Assembly (NCBI GenBank): GCA_024710535.1
Contig: JANJUO010000056.1
Span: 1-11,754 of the forward strand
Length of the DNA stretch: 11,754 nucleotides
From: a bacterium
GTDB lineage: Bacteria; Bacteroidota; Ignavibacteria; Kapaibacteriales; UBA2268
Reading direction: 5' to 3'
Below the pieces are notes generated by a model. The model saw only the letters and a list, made by a program, of their open reading frames with translations, did not search any database and had not been told where the DNA came from. Both the position numbers and the translations under genes were made by a program. Below are positions 1-6,332 of this stretch, in pieces (position 1 is the stretch's first letter; every line of letters begins with the position of its first letter).

Positions 1-441
1 TTGAGCGATAAAACCATACTAAAGCTTATTGCAGAATTGGGAACAGATTTAAGCAAATGGGCAACTGAGCAACAATTTACCAGTTGGTTAGGATTAAGTC
101 CAAGAAAGAAACAGTCAGGTAAAATGAGTCGAAATAAAAGAATATCATCCAAAACAAAAGCAGGACAAATATTTAGAGAATGTGCCTATAGTATTGCAAA
201 TAGCAAACATATTGCACTTAAAGGATTTTATAATAGAATAAAATCCAAGCACGGATTTAAGGTAGCAAACAAAGCCACAGCAAGAAAAATAGCAGTATTA
301 TTTTATCGCTTTATGGTTAATGGATTAGAATATGTCGAAAATGGTTTAAAAAAATATGAAGAAAAGTACAAAGAAATCATGTTGAAAAATTTAAATAAAA
401 AAGCAAAGGAACTTGGATATGAAATAGTCGCAACAGCATAA
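1..441 (+). CDS. IS110-family transposase, C-terminal part (5' end outside window)
   Basis: Reading frame open from base 1 to a TAA at 439-441, 146 residues visible. The first codon (TTG) is almost certainly internal, because the usual N-terminal DEDD RuvC-like domain of IS110 transposases (about 200 residues) is missing upstream of the window edge. What remains matches the C-terminal Transposase_20-type domain: a helix-hairpin-like start (LIAELGTDLSKW), then the diagnostic SWLGLSPRKKQSGK block around residues 28-41. In IS110/IS621-type enzymes the Ser of the SG pair is the likely catalytic serine, here Ser39. A basic segment and a helical tail rich in Lys/Glu follow. IS110 enzymes recombine target DNA guided by a structured bridge RNA from the element's non-coding end; that RNA cannot be located here because the element is incomplete. 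No frameshift or stop is seen in the visible part, so it may be intact. Confidence 0.88.
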   Translation: MSDKTILKLIAELGTDLSKWATEQQFTSWLGLSPRKKQSGKMSRNKRISSKTKAGQIFRECAYSIANSKHIALKGFYNRIKSKHGFKVANKATARKIAVLFYRFMVNGLEYVENGLKKYEEKYKEIMLKNLNKKAKELGYEIVATA

Positions 442-483
442 GTTCATATATTACATACCTTTGCATCAACAACAGCAGTGCAG

Positions 484-567
484 TGTTCATTAGGACCGTA
501 GAGAGGAATCCAGAATCAATTATTGTATTGATTATTATGGATTTCTCACCTGCGGTTCGAAATGACA
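484..567. repeat. 84-bp imperfect palindrome, REP-like dispersed element (candidate)
   Basis: The outer arms are 484-511 (begins TGTTCATTAGGACC, ends AGGAATCC) and 539-567 (begins GGATTTCTCACC, ends CGAAATGACA). Reverse-complementing the right arm gives TGTCATTTCGAACC...TGAGAAATCC, which aligns with the left arm over nearly its whole length with a few substitutions and one indel. Inside lies a second stem, AGAATCAAT (512-520) against ATTGATT (527-533), around a six-base loop. The whole folds as one long hairpin bounded by TGT...ACA. It is richer in G and C than the DNA around it. The minus-strand motif TGTCATTTCGAAC...GAGAAATCC resembles a repeat I recall seeing scattered between genes in Bacteroidota/Chlorobiota genomes; that link is from memory and only one copy is in this window. 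It could also act as a terminator for the upstream transposase. Confidence 0.7.
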
Positions 568-913
568 GGCTTTGATTTGCTGATTTTCTTCAAAAAATTG
601 CATTGTAGAAATAAAATCATTTTTGATTATATATTTGAATGCAACTTGGTATAATCTATTTGCAAAATATTGTTTGTTAAAATATTTACTTTATCAATAG
701 ACTTCTAAGGAATTATAGCTTTTTGGTTAAGTATCATGTAACATTTTCGAATAGAATATTTTTTTTTAGAAGCAAACTGATATATTTTTTGTATTTGAAT
801 TTTATGACTATATAAAGAACTCAATTTGATGAAAAAATTAATTAAAAAATGTCTATGTATTTACGATTTTTTTTGTTAATTTTAACTTGATAAAATTTAC
901 ACAAGGGGGAAAA
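568..913. other. AT-rich non-coding stretch upstream of the SPOR-protein gene
   Basis: About 345 bases between the palindrome and the GTG start at 914, with no convincing gene. It holds a nested inverted repeat: TTGCATT (598-604) pairs with AATGCAA (638-644), enclosing AATCA (615-619) and TGATT (624-628). A TATATTTG match to the Bacteroidota -7 box lies at 630-637, but no TTTG-type -33 element sits at the proper distance. A 16-codon ORF at 829-879 (MKKLIKKCLC...) ends before the RBS of the next gene and is probably chance. The promoter of the 914-3827 cluster must lie here or just upstream, but I cannot place it with confidence. Confidence 0.5.
905..909 (+). promoter_or_regulatory. Shine-Dalgarno site that decides a GTG start
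   Basis: GGGGG at 905-909 lies four bases before GTG at 914. It selects that codon over the in-frame TTG at 887, which has no such site. Starting at 914 also yields a clean signal peptide, whereas the longer form would put a polar stretch in front of it. Confidence 0.7.
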
Positions 914-1726
914 GTGAAAAATTTAATTATCATTATAGTTGCTATATTCATTTCGAGTTTCAATCTGTATTCTCAAAAAGAGGATGTTTCCAGATTAATC
1001 AAATTATCAACTGAAGGTAAATTCGATGAAGTTCGTAATGAAATACCTGATTTACTTGCAAAATTTCCGGATGATCCGGGAGTAAAGTTTTTGCATGCGT
1101 CTGTAATTGAGGATGCACTTCTTGCAATAGAAGTATATAAAAGAATTATCAAAGAATTTCCAAATAGCGATTTTGCCGATGATTCTTATTGGAGAATTAT
1201 TCAGTATTATGCTATTATGGGTGATATTCAGAAAGCGGAAGATGAGTTGAGCCAATTTCGAAAAAAACATTCAACATCTCCATTTTTGAGTCCGGCTGTC
1301 GATATAGTTCGCTCTGCGATTAATTATTCAAATTTCTCGAAAAAATCGACTGTTAATCCAATTAAAGCAAAAGAGCAAGACAGAAAAGAACGAGAAATAC
1401 TTGGACTATCTGCCGAACCTCCAATACACACGAAGGAAATTGCAGAGAAGGATAATACTCCTGAAGCAAAGCCAAAAACCACTGAAGAAGCAGATGTAAA
1501 CTGGGGCTTGCAGGTTGGTATTTATAAAGATAAAGCAACAGCCGAAAGCGAAAAAGCAAGATTTCTCAAACTGAGATTACGTACTGAAATTGTTGAGAAG
1601 AAAGTGCAAGGAAAAACTATGTATGCGGTTGTAATCGGGAATTATACATCCAAACAATCCGCAGAATCTGCTCGTACTGTCGTTGCAAAGCAATGCCAAT
1701 GCGAGCCGCTAATTTATAAAAAATAA
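914..1726 (+). CDS. Secreted TPR-like / SPOR-domain protein
   Basis: 270 residues from a GTG start. Residues 1-21 form a signal peptide (basic start, long Ile/Val/Phe core, likely cut after LYSQ). No lipobox cysteine is seen, so the product should be a soluble periplasmic protein. Residues about 27-130 are helical with TPR-like spacing (FDEVRNEIPDLLAKFPDDP; AIEVYKRIIKEFPNSDFADDSYWRI... ; GDIQKAEDELSQFRKKHS), like the repeats of BamD and YbgF/CpoB relatives. A charged Lys/Glu/Pro linker covers about 145-194. Residues 196-270 match a SPOR domain (NWGLQVGIYKDKATAE start, YAVVIGNYTSKQSAE middle). SPOR domains bind peptidoglycan lacking stem peptides at division sites. The inferred role is cell-wall or division-site binding; the exact function is unknown. 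It is the first gene of a tight cluster with mazG 12 bp downstream. Confidence 0.85.
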   Translation: MKNLIIIIVAIFISSFNLYSQKEDVSRLIKLSTEGKFDEVRNEIPDLLAKFPDDPGVKFLHASVIEDALLAIEVYKRIIKEFPNSDFADDSYWRIIQYYAIMGDIQKAEDELSQFRKKHSTSPFLSPAVDIVRSAINYSNFSKKSTVNPIKAKEQDRKEREILGLSAEPPIHTKEIAEKDNTPEAKPKTTEEADVNWGLQVGIYKDKATAESEKARFLKLRLRTEIVEKKVQGKTMYAVVIGNYTSKQSAESARTVVAKQCQCEPLIYKK

Positions 1727-1738
1727 AGAACTTTTGTA

Positions 1739-2557
1739 ATGAATAATAAAATTGAAATTCCGGTTGCAAAGAATCCGGATAATGTTTTTGAGCAATTTGA
1801 AGCATTTGTTGAAATTGTAAGAATTTTGCGAAAAGAATGCCCTTGGGATAGAGAGCAAACTCACGAATCTATTGCCCAATTAATGGTCGAAGAAACCTAC
1901 GAGGCAATTAATGCCATTTACGAAAAAGATGATGTTGATTTTAGCAAAGAATTAGGCGATTTGCTTTTGCATATTGTTATGCACTCCGTTATGGCAGAGG
2001 AGAGAGAGGCATTTGATTTGAAAACAGTTATCGAAAAAATTTCACATAAAATGATTACTCGACATCCTCATGTTTTTGGTGATGATGTTGTTAAAGATCA
2101 ATTTGAAGTTCTCGGAAATTGGGAAAAAATCAAACAAAAAGAGAAATCCGGAGATAAAGATAAATCCGTTCTTTCAGGAGTTCCAAATACTTTGCCTGCA
2201 TTATTGAGAGCCGAGAGAATTCAGCACAAGGTTTCACGCGTTGGATTTGATTGGGACAATAAAGATGATGTTTGGAATAAAGTATATGAAGAATTAAACG
2301 AATTAAAGCACGAATTAGAAGTTGAAAATAAAGAAAAAGCACGTGCAGAATTGGGCGATTTTATTTTTGCAATTGTAAATACGGCAAGACATTACGGAAT
2401 TGTTGCCGAAGAAGCATTGCATTTAACCAATAATAAATTCACTCAAAGATTCAGATTTATCGAAAAGCGTGCTATTGAAATGAATAGAAATCTCGATGAT
2501 ATGACTCTTGAAGAAATGGATGAAATTTGGAACGAATCCAAGTCAATTTTCAAATAA
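1739..2557 (+). CDS. mazG: Nucleoside triphosphate pyrophosphohydrolase MazG
   Basis: 272 residues, close to the roughly 263 of E. coli MazG. The enzyme hydrolyses (d)NTPs to the monophosphate and pyrophosphate in the cytoplasm, a house-cleaning role, and in E. coli influences ppGpp-dependent stress survival. Two tandem MazG domains are visible. The N-terminal one has the ECPWDREQTHESI signature (residues 33-45) and the metal-binding pattern E51-E52-x2-E55 with E71 and D74 (ELGDLLL). The C-terminal one has KVSRVGFDW, a YEELNELKHE motif and AELGDFIFAIVNTAR. Both keep the ExxE...ExxD acidic residues, so neither domain looks dead. The start ATG lies 12 bp after the upstream stop with only a weak purine-rich site. 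MazF-type toxins are linked to mazG in E. coli, but the MazF-like gene in this window is 9 kb away and unlinked. Confidence 0.95.
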   Translation: MNNKIEIPVAKNPDNVFEQFEAFVEIVRILRKECPWDREQTHESIAQLMVEETYEAINAIYEKDDVDFSKELGDLLLHIVMHSVMAEEREAFDLKTVIEKISHKMITRHPHVFGDDVVKDQFEVLGNWEKIKQKEKSGDKDKSVLSGVPNTLPALLRAERIQHKVSRVGFDWDNKDDVWNKVYEELNELKHELEVENKEKARAELGDFIFAIVNTARHYGIVAEEALHLTNNKFTQRFRFIEKRAIEMNRNLDDMTLEEMDEIWNESKSIFK

Positions 2558-2570
2558 ATTATGTAGTTTT

Positions 2571-3308
2571 ATGAAAAAGTTAGTTTTATTTTTCTTGATT
2601 TTCGGCATTAGTTTATTTGCTGAAAATGTTAGAACAATTTCTTTTGATGAATTCGATTCATTTATGAAGAAAATCAAATACGAAAACTTCACATTTTTAG
2701 AATCAGAAAATAGTGAATCTTATTATCAAGCCGCTTTTGTTGATATGAAAACAAAAAAATCACTTTTTATTAACGTTTATAATTTCTCTAATTTCACTGA
2801 CCCATTAAGTCCTACAGGAAAAGTTGATAATTTGAAGGATTATGAATTCAAATCTAATAAAGCCAAATTTTTTACATTCAACAATAATTCTCTTTTGAGA
2901 CTTTTGGCAATGAATATCAATTCTTCGATCGAAATAATCATTTCGTCAATTGTTGAAAAGGAAAAACTTGAAAAATTTTTAGATTTAACAAATTTATTAA
3001 ATTTCAACCAACAATCATCTTCTTTTCCTGCAGAAATTCCAATAAATGTTCAAATCGATGCTCAAATCAAATCTATAGAAAAATTAGATGCGTCAACAGA
3101 GGGCTATCGTTATGAATATCATATTTACTTTGTAAAAAGCGAAAGATTAATTAAATCACTAAAAAGAATAACAAAAGAAACATCAAGCAGTATCGACTTA
3201 ATTAATTTCAAAAATGGAACATTGATTTGTAGTTACACTGATTCAATGGAAGAATTGGAGAAAGTGAGAGATGGCGATATTGTTAATTTTATTTATTATA
3301 TAAAATAA
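2571..3308 (+). CDS. Exported protein of unknown function
   Basis: 245 residues from ATG 2571, 13 bp after the mazG stop. An upstream in-frame start at 2508 would overlap mazG by 50 bp and bury the signal sequence, so 2571 is preferred: MKKLVLFFLIFGISLFA is a textbook signal peptide, probably cut at LFA-EN. The mature part is rich in Asn, Ser, Phe and Lys with no cysteine pair, lipobox or motif I recognise. Its first half (about residues 25-110) alternates polar and aromatic residues (YYQAAFVDMKTKKSLFINVY) as in a beta-sheet fold, a Leu-rich helical part sits near 120-160, and the end reads NFIYYIK. The Shine-Dalgarno site is poor, so translation may be coupled to mazG. It lies between mazG and the HIT gene, 12 bp from the latter. 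No function is proposed. Confidence 0.75.
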   Translation: MKKLVLFFLIFGISLFAENVRTISFDEFDSFMKKIKYENFTFLESENSESYYQAAFVDMKTKKSLFINVYNFSNFTDPLSPTGKVDNLKDYEFKSNKAKFFTFNNNSLLRLLAMNINSSIEIIISSIVEKEKLEKFLDLTNLLNFNQQSSSFPAEIPINVQIDAQIKSIEKLDASTEGYRYEYHIYFVKSERLIKSLKRITKETSSSIDLINFKNGTLICSYTDSMEELEKVRDGDIVNFIYYIK

Positions 3309-3320
3309 TGGAATACTGAA

Positions 3321-3827
3321 ATGGAAATATTATGGTCGCCATGGCGCTCAAAATATATAGGTTCATTCAAAGATGACTCAATCAATAGCGAAGGATGCTT
3401 TTTTTGTAATGCCGTAAATAATCCCGAAAAAGATGAGGACTTGCTTGTTGTGGCAAGATTTGAATACTGCTTTGCAATTTTGAATAAATTTCCTTATAAT
3501 AATGGGCATACTTTGATTGCTCCTCTTAGGCATATTGGCGATTTGCAGGATTTGAGCGAAGTGGAAATGTTTGACATTATTAAAGCAATCAAAAATGTTT
3601 CTGCCGGGCTTGAATCTATTTATAAACCTCACGGATTTAATGTTGGGGCAAATCTTGGACGTGCCGCAGGAGCAGGAGTTCCCGATCATTTGCACTTTCA
3701 TGTGATTCCGCGCTGGAATGGCGATACGAGTTTTACATCCACAATTTCAGATACAAAAGTAGTTTCAGTTTCATTGGAAGATACCCAACGTGAACTTTCG
3801 TATGTATTAAAAAATATGAAAGTTTAA
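3321..3827 (+). CDS. HIT-family nucleotide hydrolase/transferase (Ap4A phosphorylase-like)
   Basis: 168 residues. The histidine triad HLHFHV lies at residues 123-128, with His123, His125 and His127 in the HxHxH pattern; in HIT enzymes the middle histidine forms the nucleotidyl intermediate. The N-terminus MEILWSPWRSKYIG and the C26-x2-C29 pair (GCFFC) are typical of the branch that includes mycobacterial Ap4A phosphorylase (Rv2613c type), where the cysteines help bind zinc. NKFPYNNGHTLIAPLRHI (55-72) and NVGANLGRAAGAGVPDHLH complete the nucleotide pocket. A cytoplasmic role in cleaving dinucleoside polyphosphates or nucleotide phosphoramidates is inferred; the substrate cannot be read from sequence. 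It is the last gene of the cluster starting at 914. Its link with MazG fits nucleotide clean-up. Confidence 0.9.
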   Translation: MEILWSPWRSKYIGSFKDDSINSEGCFFCNAVNNPEKDEDLLVVARFEYCFAILNKFPYNNGHTLIAPLRHIGDLQDLSEVEMFDIIKAIKNVSAGLESIYKPHGFNVGANLGRAAGAGVPDHLHFHVIPRWNGDTSFTSTISDTKVVSVSLEDTQRELSYVLKNMKV

Positions 3828-4088
3828 TTGAATATTCAGAAGTATTTGATTTATCTTGCTGAAAAATATTAAAACTATTCAGCTGAATTAATTTTGTTGA
3901 TTACACTGTTAATTGAATAGCAATATCGATTGATTAATTCAAATTACAGATATTTACAAAAATGAAATTTCTTTAAAATACCCACGGGAATTTCAAGGAA
4001 TTTTATTTATTATTTAATTATCAATTATGAGAAATTACCGAAACCGTAAATTTGTTTAATTGGGCTGAGTATTTACCAGAATTTAATC

Positions 4089-4123
4089 AATTGCAATGTT
4101 TATTACACAAAATTGCAATGTTT
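4089..4123 (+). promoter_or_regulatory. Two operator-like boxes, 22-bp spacing
   Basis: AATTGCAATGTTT occurs at 4089-4101 and again at 4111-4123. Each copy contains the perfect 8-base palindrome ATTGCAAT (4090-4097, 4112-4119). The start-to-start spacing of 22 bp is about two helical turns, placing both on the same DNA face. The pair ends about 20 bp before the candidate -33 element at 4143, a position typical for an activator site. This is an inference from pattern and position; the binding protein is unknown. Confidence 0.45.
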
Positions 4124-4142
4124 TATGAATATTCTGTAACTT

Positions 4143-4170
4143 TTTGCCTTTTAATGTGTATTTATATTTG
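4143..4170 (+). promoter_or_regulatory. Candidate Bacteroidota-type promoter of the deiminase gene
   Basis: TATATTTG at 4163-4170 fits the TAnnTTTG -7 box of Bacteroidota. TTTG at 4143-4146 could be the -33 element, with a 16-base gap, slightly shorter than usual. Transcription would begin near 4177, giving a leader of about 37 bases. In AT-rich DNA such matches arise by chance, so confidence is moderate. Confidence 0.45.
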
Positions 4171-4213
4171 AGAATATTTATTTTTAAAATTTTATTTATT
4201 TTATAGGTTTTTT

Positions 4214-6259
4214 ATGCGTTTAATTTTTAGTATTTTTTTAATTTTGGCTTTATCTTTGAATTTTTCTTTTGCTGAAAATCATAGTGAACTTAGGAAAGCA
4301 ATTCAAAATAAATTCAGTACGTTTACAAAAGAAGATTTTATAAAAATGCAAACTCCAAAACGCCCAACTCAAGCGGATAAAGAGTTAATTCAAAAATTTC
4401 AATCATTAGAAATAAATACAAAAACTGAAGGCTTTTTGCAAGATGCAGGTCCTTTACCTACATCTTTCAGAGTGCCCGGTGAGTTTGAAGAAGTTCAGGC
4501 AGTATTGATTTCTTGGCCCTCTTATGCATTCGATAAAGATACAAATTGGGTGGATGCGTTCACCCCTGGAGTTGGGATTTTATGGAATCCTGCAACTCAA
4601 ACCGAAGAATTAGTACCTATTGCATTTTGGATGCTTGATTTGTTTGAAGATAGCCCATATCCACCTGTTTGGGCGGCATTAGTTGATGCTATTCAGCCCG
4701 AAGCTCAGGCATGGATAAGAGTTGCAGCTCCACAAGATACAATTTATTTGAAAATGTATTTGCAAAGCGTTGGCGTTACTTTGTATAATTATAAATTTAT
4801 TACCGATCCTGACGGTGAAAATGCTTTTTGGATGCGTGATTTTGGTCCTTATGGAATGTATTATGGCGAAGGCGACACTCTTGGATTTGTGAATGCTCAA
4901 TATTATCCGGGTCGCCCTATAGATAATATGTTTCCACAATTTATGGCAAACAAAATGAATGCTAAATTATGGAATACCAATGTTGAAACTGAAGGCGGTA
5001 ATTTCATTATTGATGGTCATAATAATATTTTTTATTCATCAGTGATTTATGGAAATAATGCAGATCAATATGGTCCCGGCTATAATTATAAAGCTCCGAT
5101 GTCGAAAGCACTTGTTGATTCGGATATGAAAAAATATTTTGCTGCAGAACGCAGTTCTATTCTTGATCATTTATATTGCGATGGTGGAACTGGGCATGTG
5201 GATTTATATTTGAAAATGATTGATGACGAAACATTTATGATTGCAAATTTTCCTGCCCAATTCAAGGTTGATTCGTTTCCGGATTATACAATAATCAACA
5301 ATAATAGAGCAGTTTTGAGCAATTTGAAAGCATTTACTGACGAATCTTATCATTTTGTAAATGTGCCAATTCCAACTAAAGATGATGGAACATATAATCC
5401 AATCGGTTGCTATAATTTCAATTCTGATGCAAGAAACTATATCAATGGCTTAACTGTAAACAAAACATTCATTATGCCAATTTATTCTGATAATACAAGT
5501 GGCAACAAAGTTGCAGATGCAAAAGCAGTTGAATATATGAAAAAAGAGTTGAACGGATATAAAATTTACCCAATTGATGTAAGGTCATTATCACCATTGG
5601 GCGGTGCAATTCACTGCGTAACTATGCAAATTCCTGCCGAAAATCCTGTTCATTGGGCACATAAAAAATACAAAGGAAGAATCAAACCTGTTCCTAATAC
5701 ATTAGAATTTGTTGCTGAAATCAAAAACCATAGTGGAATCAAAAAAGCTACTTTGTATTGGCAAAAAAATGATTTAGAAAAATTAAATTCTATTGAAATG
5801 ATTGAAAAAGATGGCAAGTTTTATGCAGAAATTAGTGCATCAGAATTCCCAAATCAAAATGATACAATTCATTATTACATCAAAGCAGAAACTAATAACG
5901 GCAAAATTGCTTATCATCCAATAAGTGCTCCAGAAGGTAATTTTACAGCATTTGTTGATTATTTTATGTCTGTTGAAGAAATTAGCAATAATGCAAATAC
6001 TTTTGATATAACAGGGATTTATCCTAATCCGGTAAGTTCTAATGCAGAAATTAGATTTGAAGTTTTGAACACTGGAAATGTTGAATTAAGCATAATTAAT
6101 TCTATTGGCGATAACGTTTCTAATATTAGCAATGAATATTTGAATCCTGGAACATACTCATCATCTATTGATGTTTCTGAATTGCCAAGCGGAATGTATT
6201 TATTGATGTTGAAATCAGGAAATCAAATTAAACATAAGAAATTTATCATAAATAGATAG
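4214..6259 (+). CDS. T9SS-exported peptidylarginine/agmatine deiminase family enzyme
   Basis: 681 residues. Residues 1-20 are a Sec signal peptide (cut near SFA-EN). The catalytic part, about 85-480, is of the PAD_porph/agmatine deiminase fold: entry motif VPGEFEEVQAVLISWP, FWMRDFGPYG with Asp209, GGTGHVDLY with His328 and Asp330, and LGGAIHCVTMQIP with the nucleophile Cys468. Asn411 (YINGL) is the likely equivalent of the active-site Asn. These match the Asp-His-Asp-Asn-Cys set of Porphyromonas gingivalis PPAD, so the enzyme should be active in turning guanidino groups to ureido groups. An Ig-like beta domain (about 490-585) follows, then a T9SS type-A sorting domain (600-681: ITGIYPNPVSSNAEI, SELPSGMYLLMLKSG). 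Export argues for peptidylarginine rather than cytosolic agmatine as substrate, but specificity is not readable from sequence. It is monocistronic with its own promoter and terminator. Confidence 0.9.
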   Translation: MRLIFSIFLILALSLNFSFAENHSELRKAIQNKFSTFTKEDFIKMQTPKRPTQADKELIQKFQSLEINTKTEGFLQDAGPLPTSFRVPGEFEEVQAVLISWPSYAFDKDTNWVDAFTPGVGILWNPATQTEELVPIAFWMLDLFEDSPYPPVWAALVDAIQPEAQAWIRVAAPQDTIYLKMYLQSVGVTLYNYKFITDPDGENAFWMRDFGPYGMYYGEGDTLGFVNAQYYPGRPIDNMFPQFMANKMNAKLWNTNVETEGGNFIIDGHNNIFYSSVIYGNNADQYGPGYNYKAPMSKALVDSDMKKYFAAERSSILDHLYCDGGTGHVDLYLKMIDDETFMIANFPAQFKVDSFPDYTIINNNRAVLSNLKAFTDESYHFVNVPIPTKDDGTYNPIGCYNFNSDARNYINGLTVNKTFIMPIYSDNTSGNKVADAKAVEYMKKELNGYKIYPIDVRSLSPLGGAIHCVTMQIPAENPVHWAHKKYKGRIKPVPNTLEFVAEIKNHSGIKKATLYWQKNDLEKLNSIEMIEKDGKFYAEISASEFPNQNDTIHYYIKAETNNGKIAYHPISAPEGNFTAFVDYFMSVEEISNNANTFDITGIYPNPVSSNAEIRFEVLNTGNVELSIINSIGDNVSNISNEYLNPGTYSSSIDVSELPSGMYLLMLKSGNQIKHKKFIINR

Positions 6260-6276
6260 TTAGTGTAAATTTAGAT

Positions 6277-6317
6277 AAAAAAAAGTGCTTCTGAAAAAAT
6301 CGGAAGCACTTTTTTTT
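6277..6317. terminator. Bidirectional intrinsic terminator between convergent genes
   Basis: Stem GTGCTTCTGA (6285-6294) pairs with TCGGAAGCAC (6300-6309) with one G-U pair, around an AAAAA loop. It is flanked by A8 (6277-6284) and T8 (6310-6317), so a U tract follows the hairpin on either strand. It ends the deiminase gene (stop 6259) and the E2 gene (stop 6333). Confidence 0.93.
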
Positions 6318-6332
6318 GATTTCTAAATTGAA

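Larger units (their letters stand above)
3828..4213. other. 386-bp regulatory intergenic region
   Basis: No gene is convincing here. From left to right it holds a 12-base perfect palindrome, ATTCAGCTGAAT (3877-3888); a small G+C-rich dyad, AAATACCCACGGGAATTT (3976-3993), unusual in such AT-rich DNA; a ten-codon ORF (4027-4059, MRNYRNRKFV); two ATTGCAAT boxes 22 bp apart (4090-4119); and a Bacteroidota-type promoter match (4143-4170). No strong terminator with a T tract is obvious after the HIT gene, so some read-through into 4214 is possible. Confidence 0.6.

Noticed and set aside
829..879. 16-codon ORF (MKKLIKKCLC...) just upstream of the SPOR gene
   Set aside because: Very short, in AT-rich DNA, no Shine-Dalgarno site and no recognisable leader-peptide or attenuator hairpin.
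1739..2557. mazG considered as part of a mazEF-mazG stress module with the terminal toxin-antitoxin pair
   Set aside because: The two loci are about 9 kb apart with several unrelated operons on both strands between them.
3877..3888. Perfect palindrome ATTCAGCTGAAT as a terminator of the HIT gene
   Set aside because: There is no room for a loop and no continuous T tract follows; at most a protein-binding dyad.
4027..4059. Ten-codon, Arg-rich ORF (MRNYRNRKFV) upstream of the arginine-deiminase-like gene, possible leader peptide
   Set aside because: It lies upstream of the most likely promoter (4143-4170), has no ribosome site and no downstream attenuator hairpin; three Arg codons in ten can be chance.
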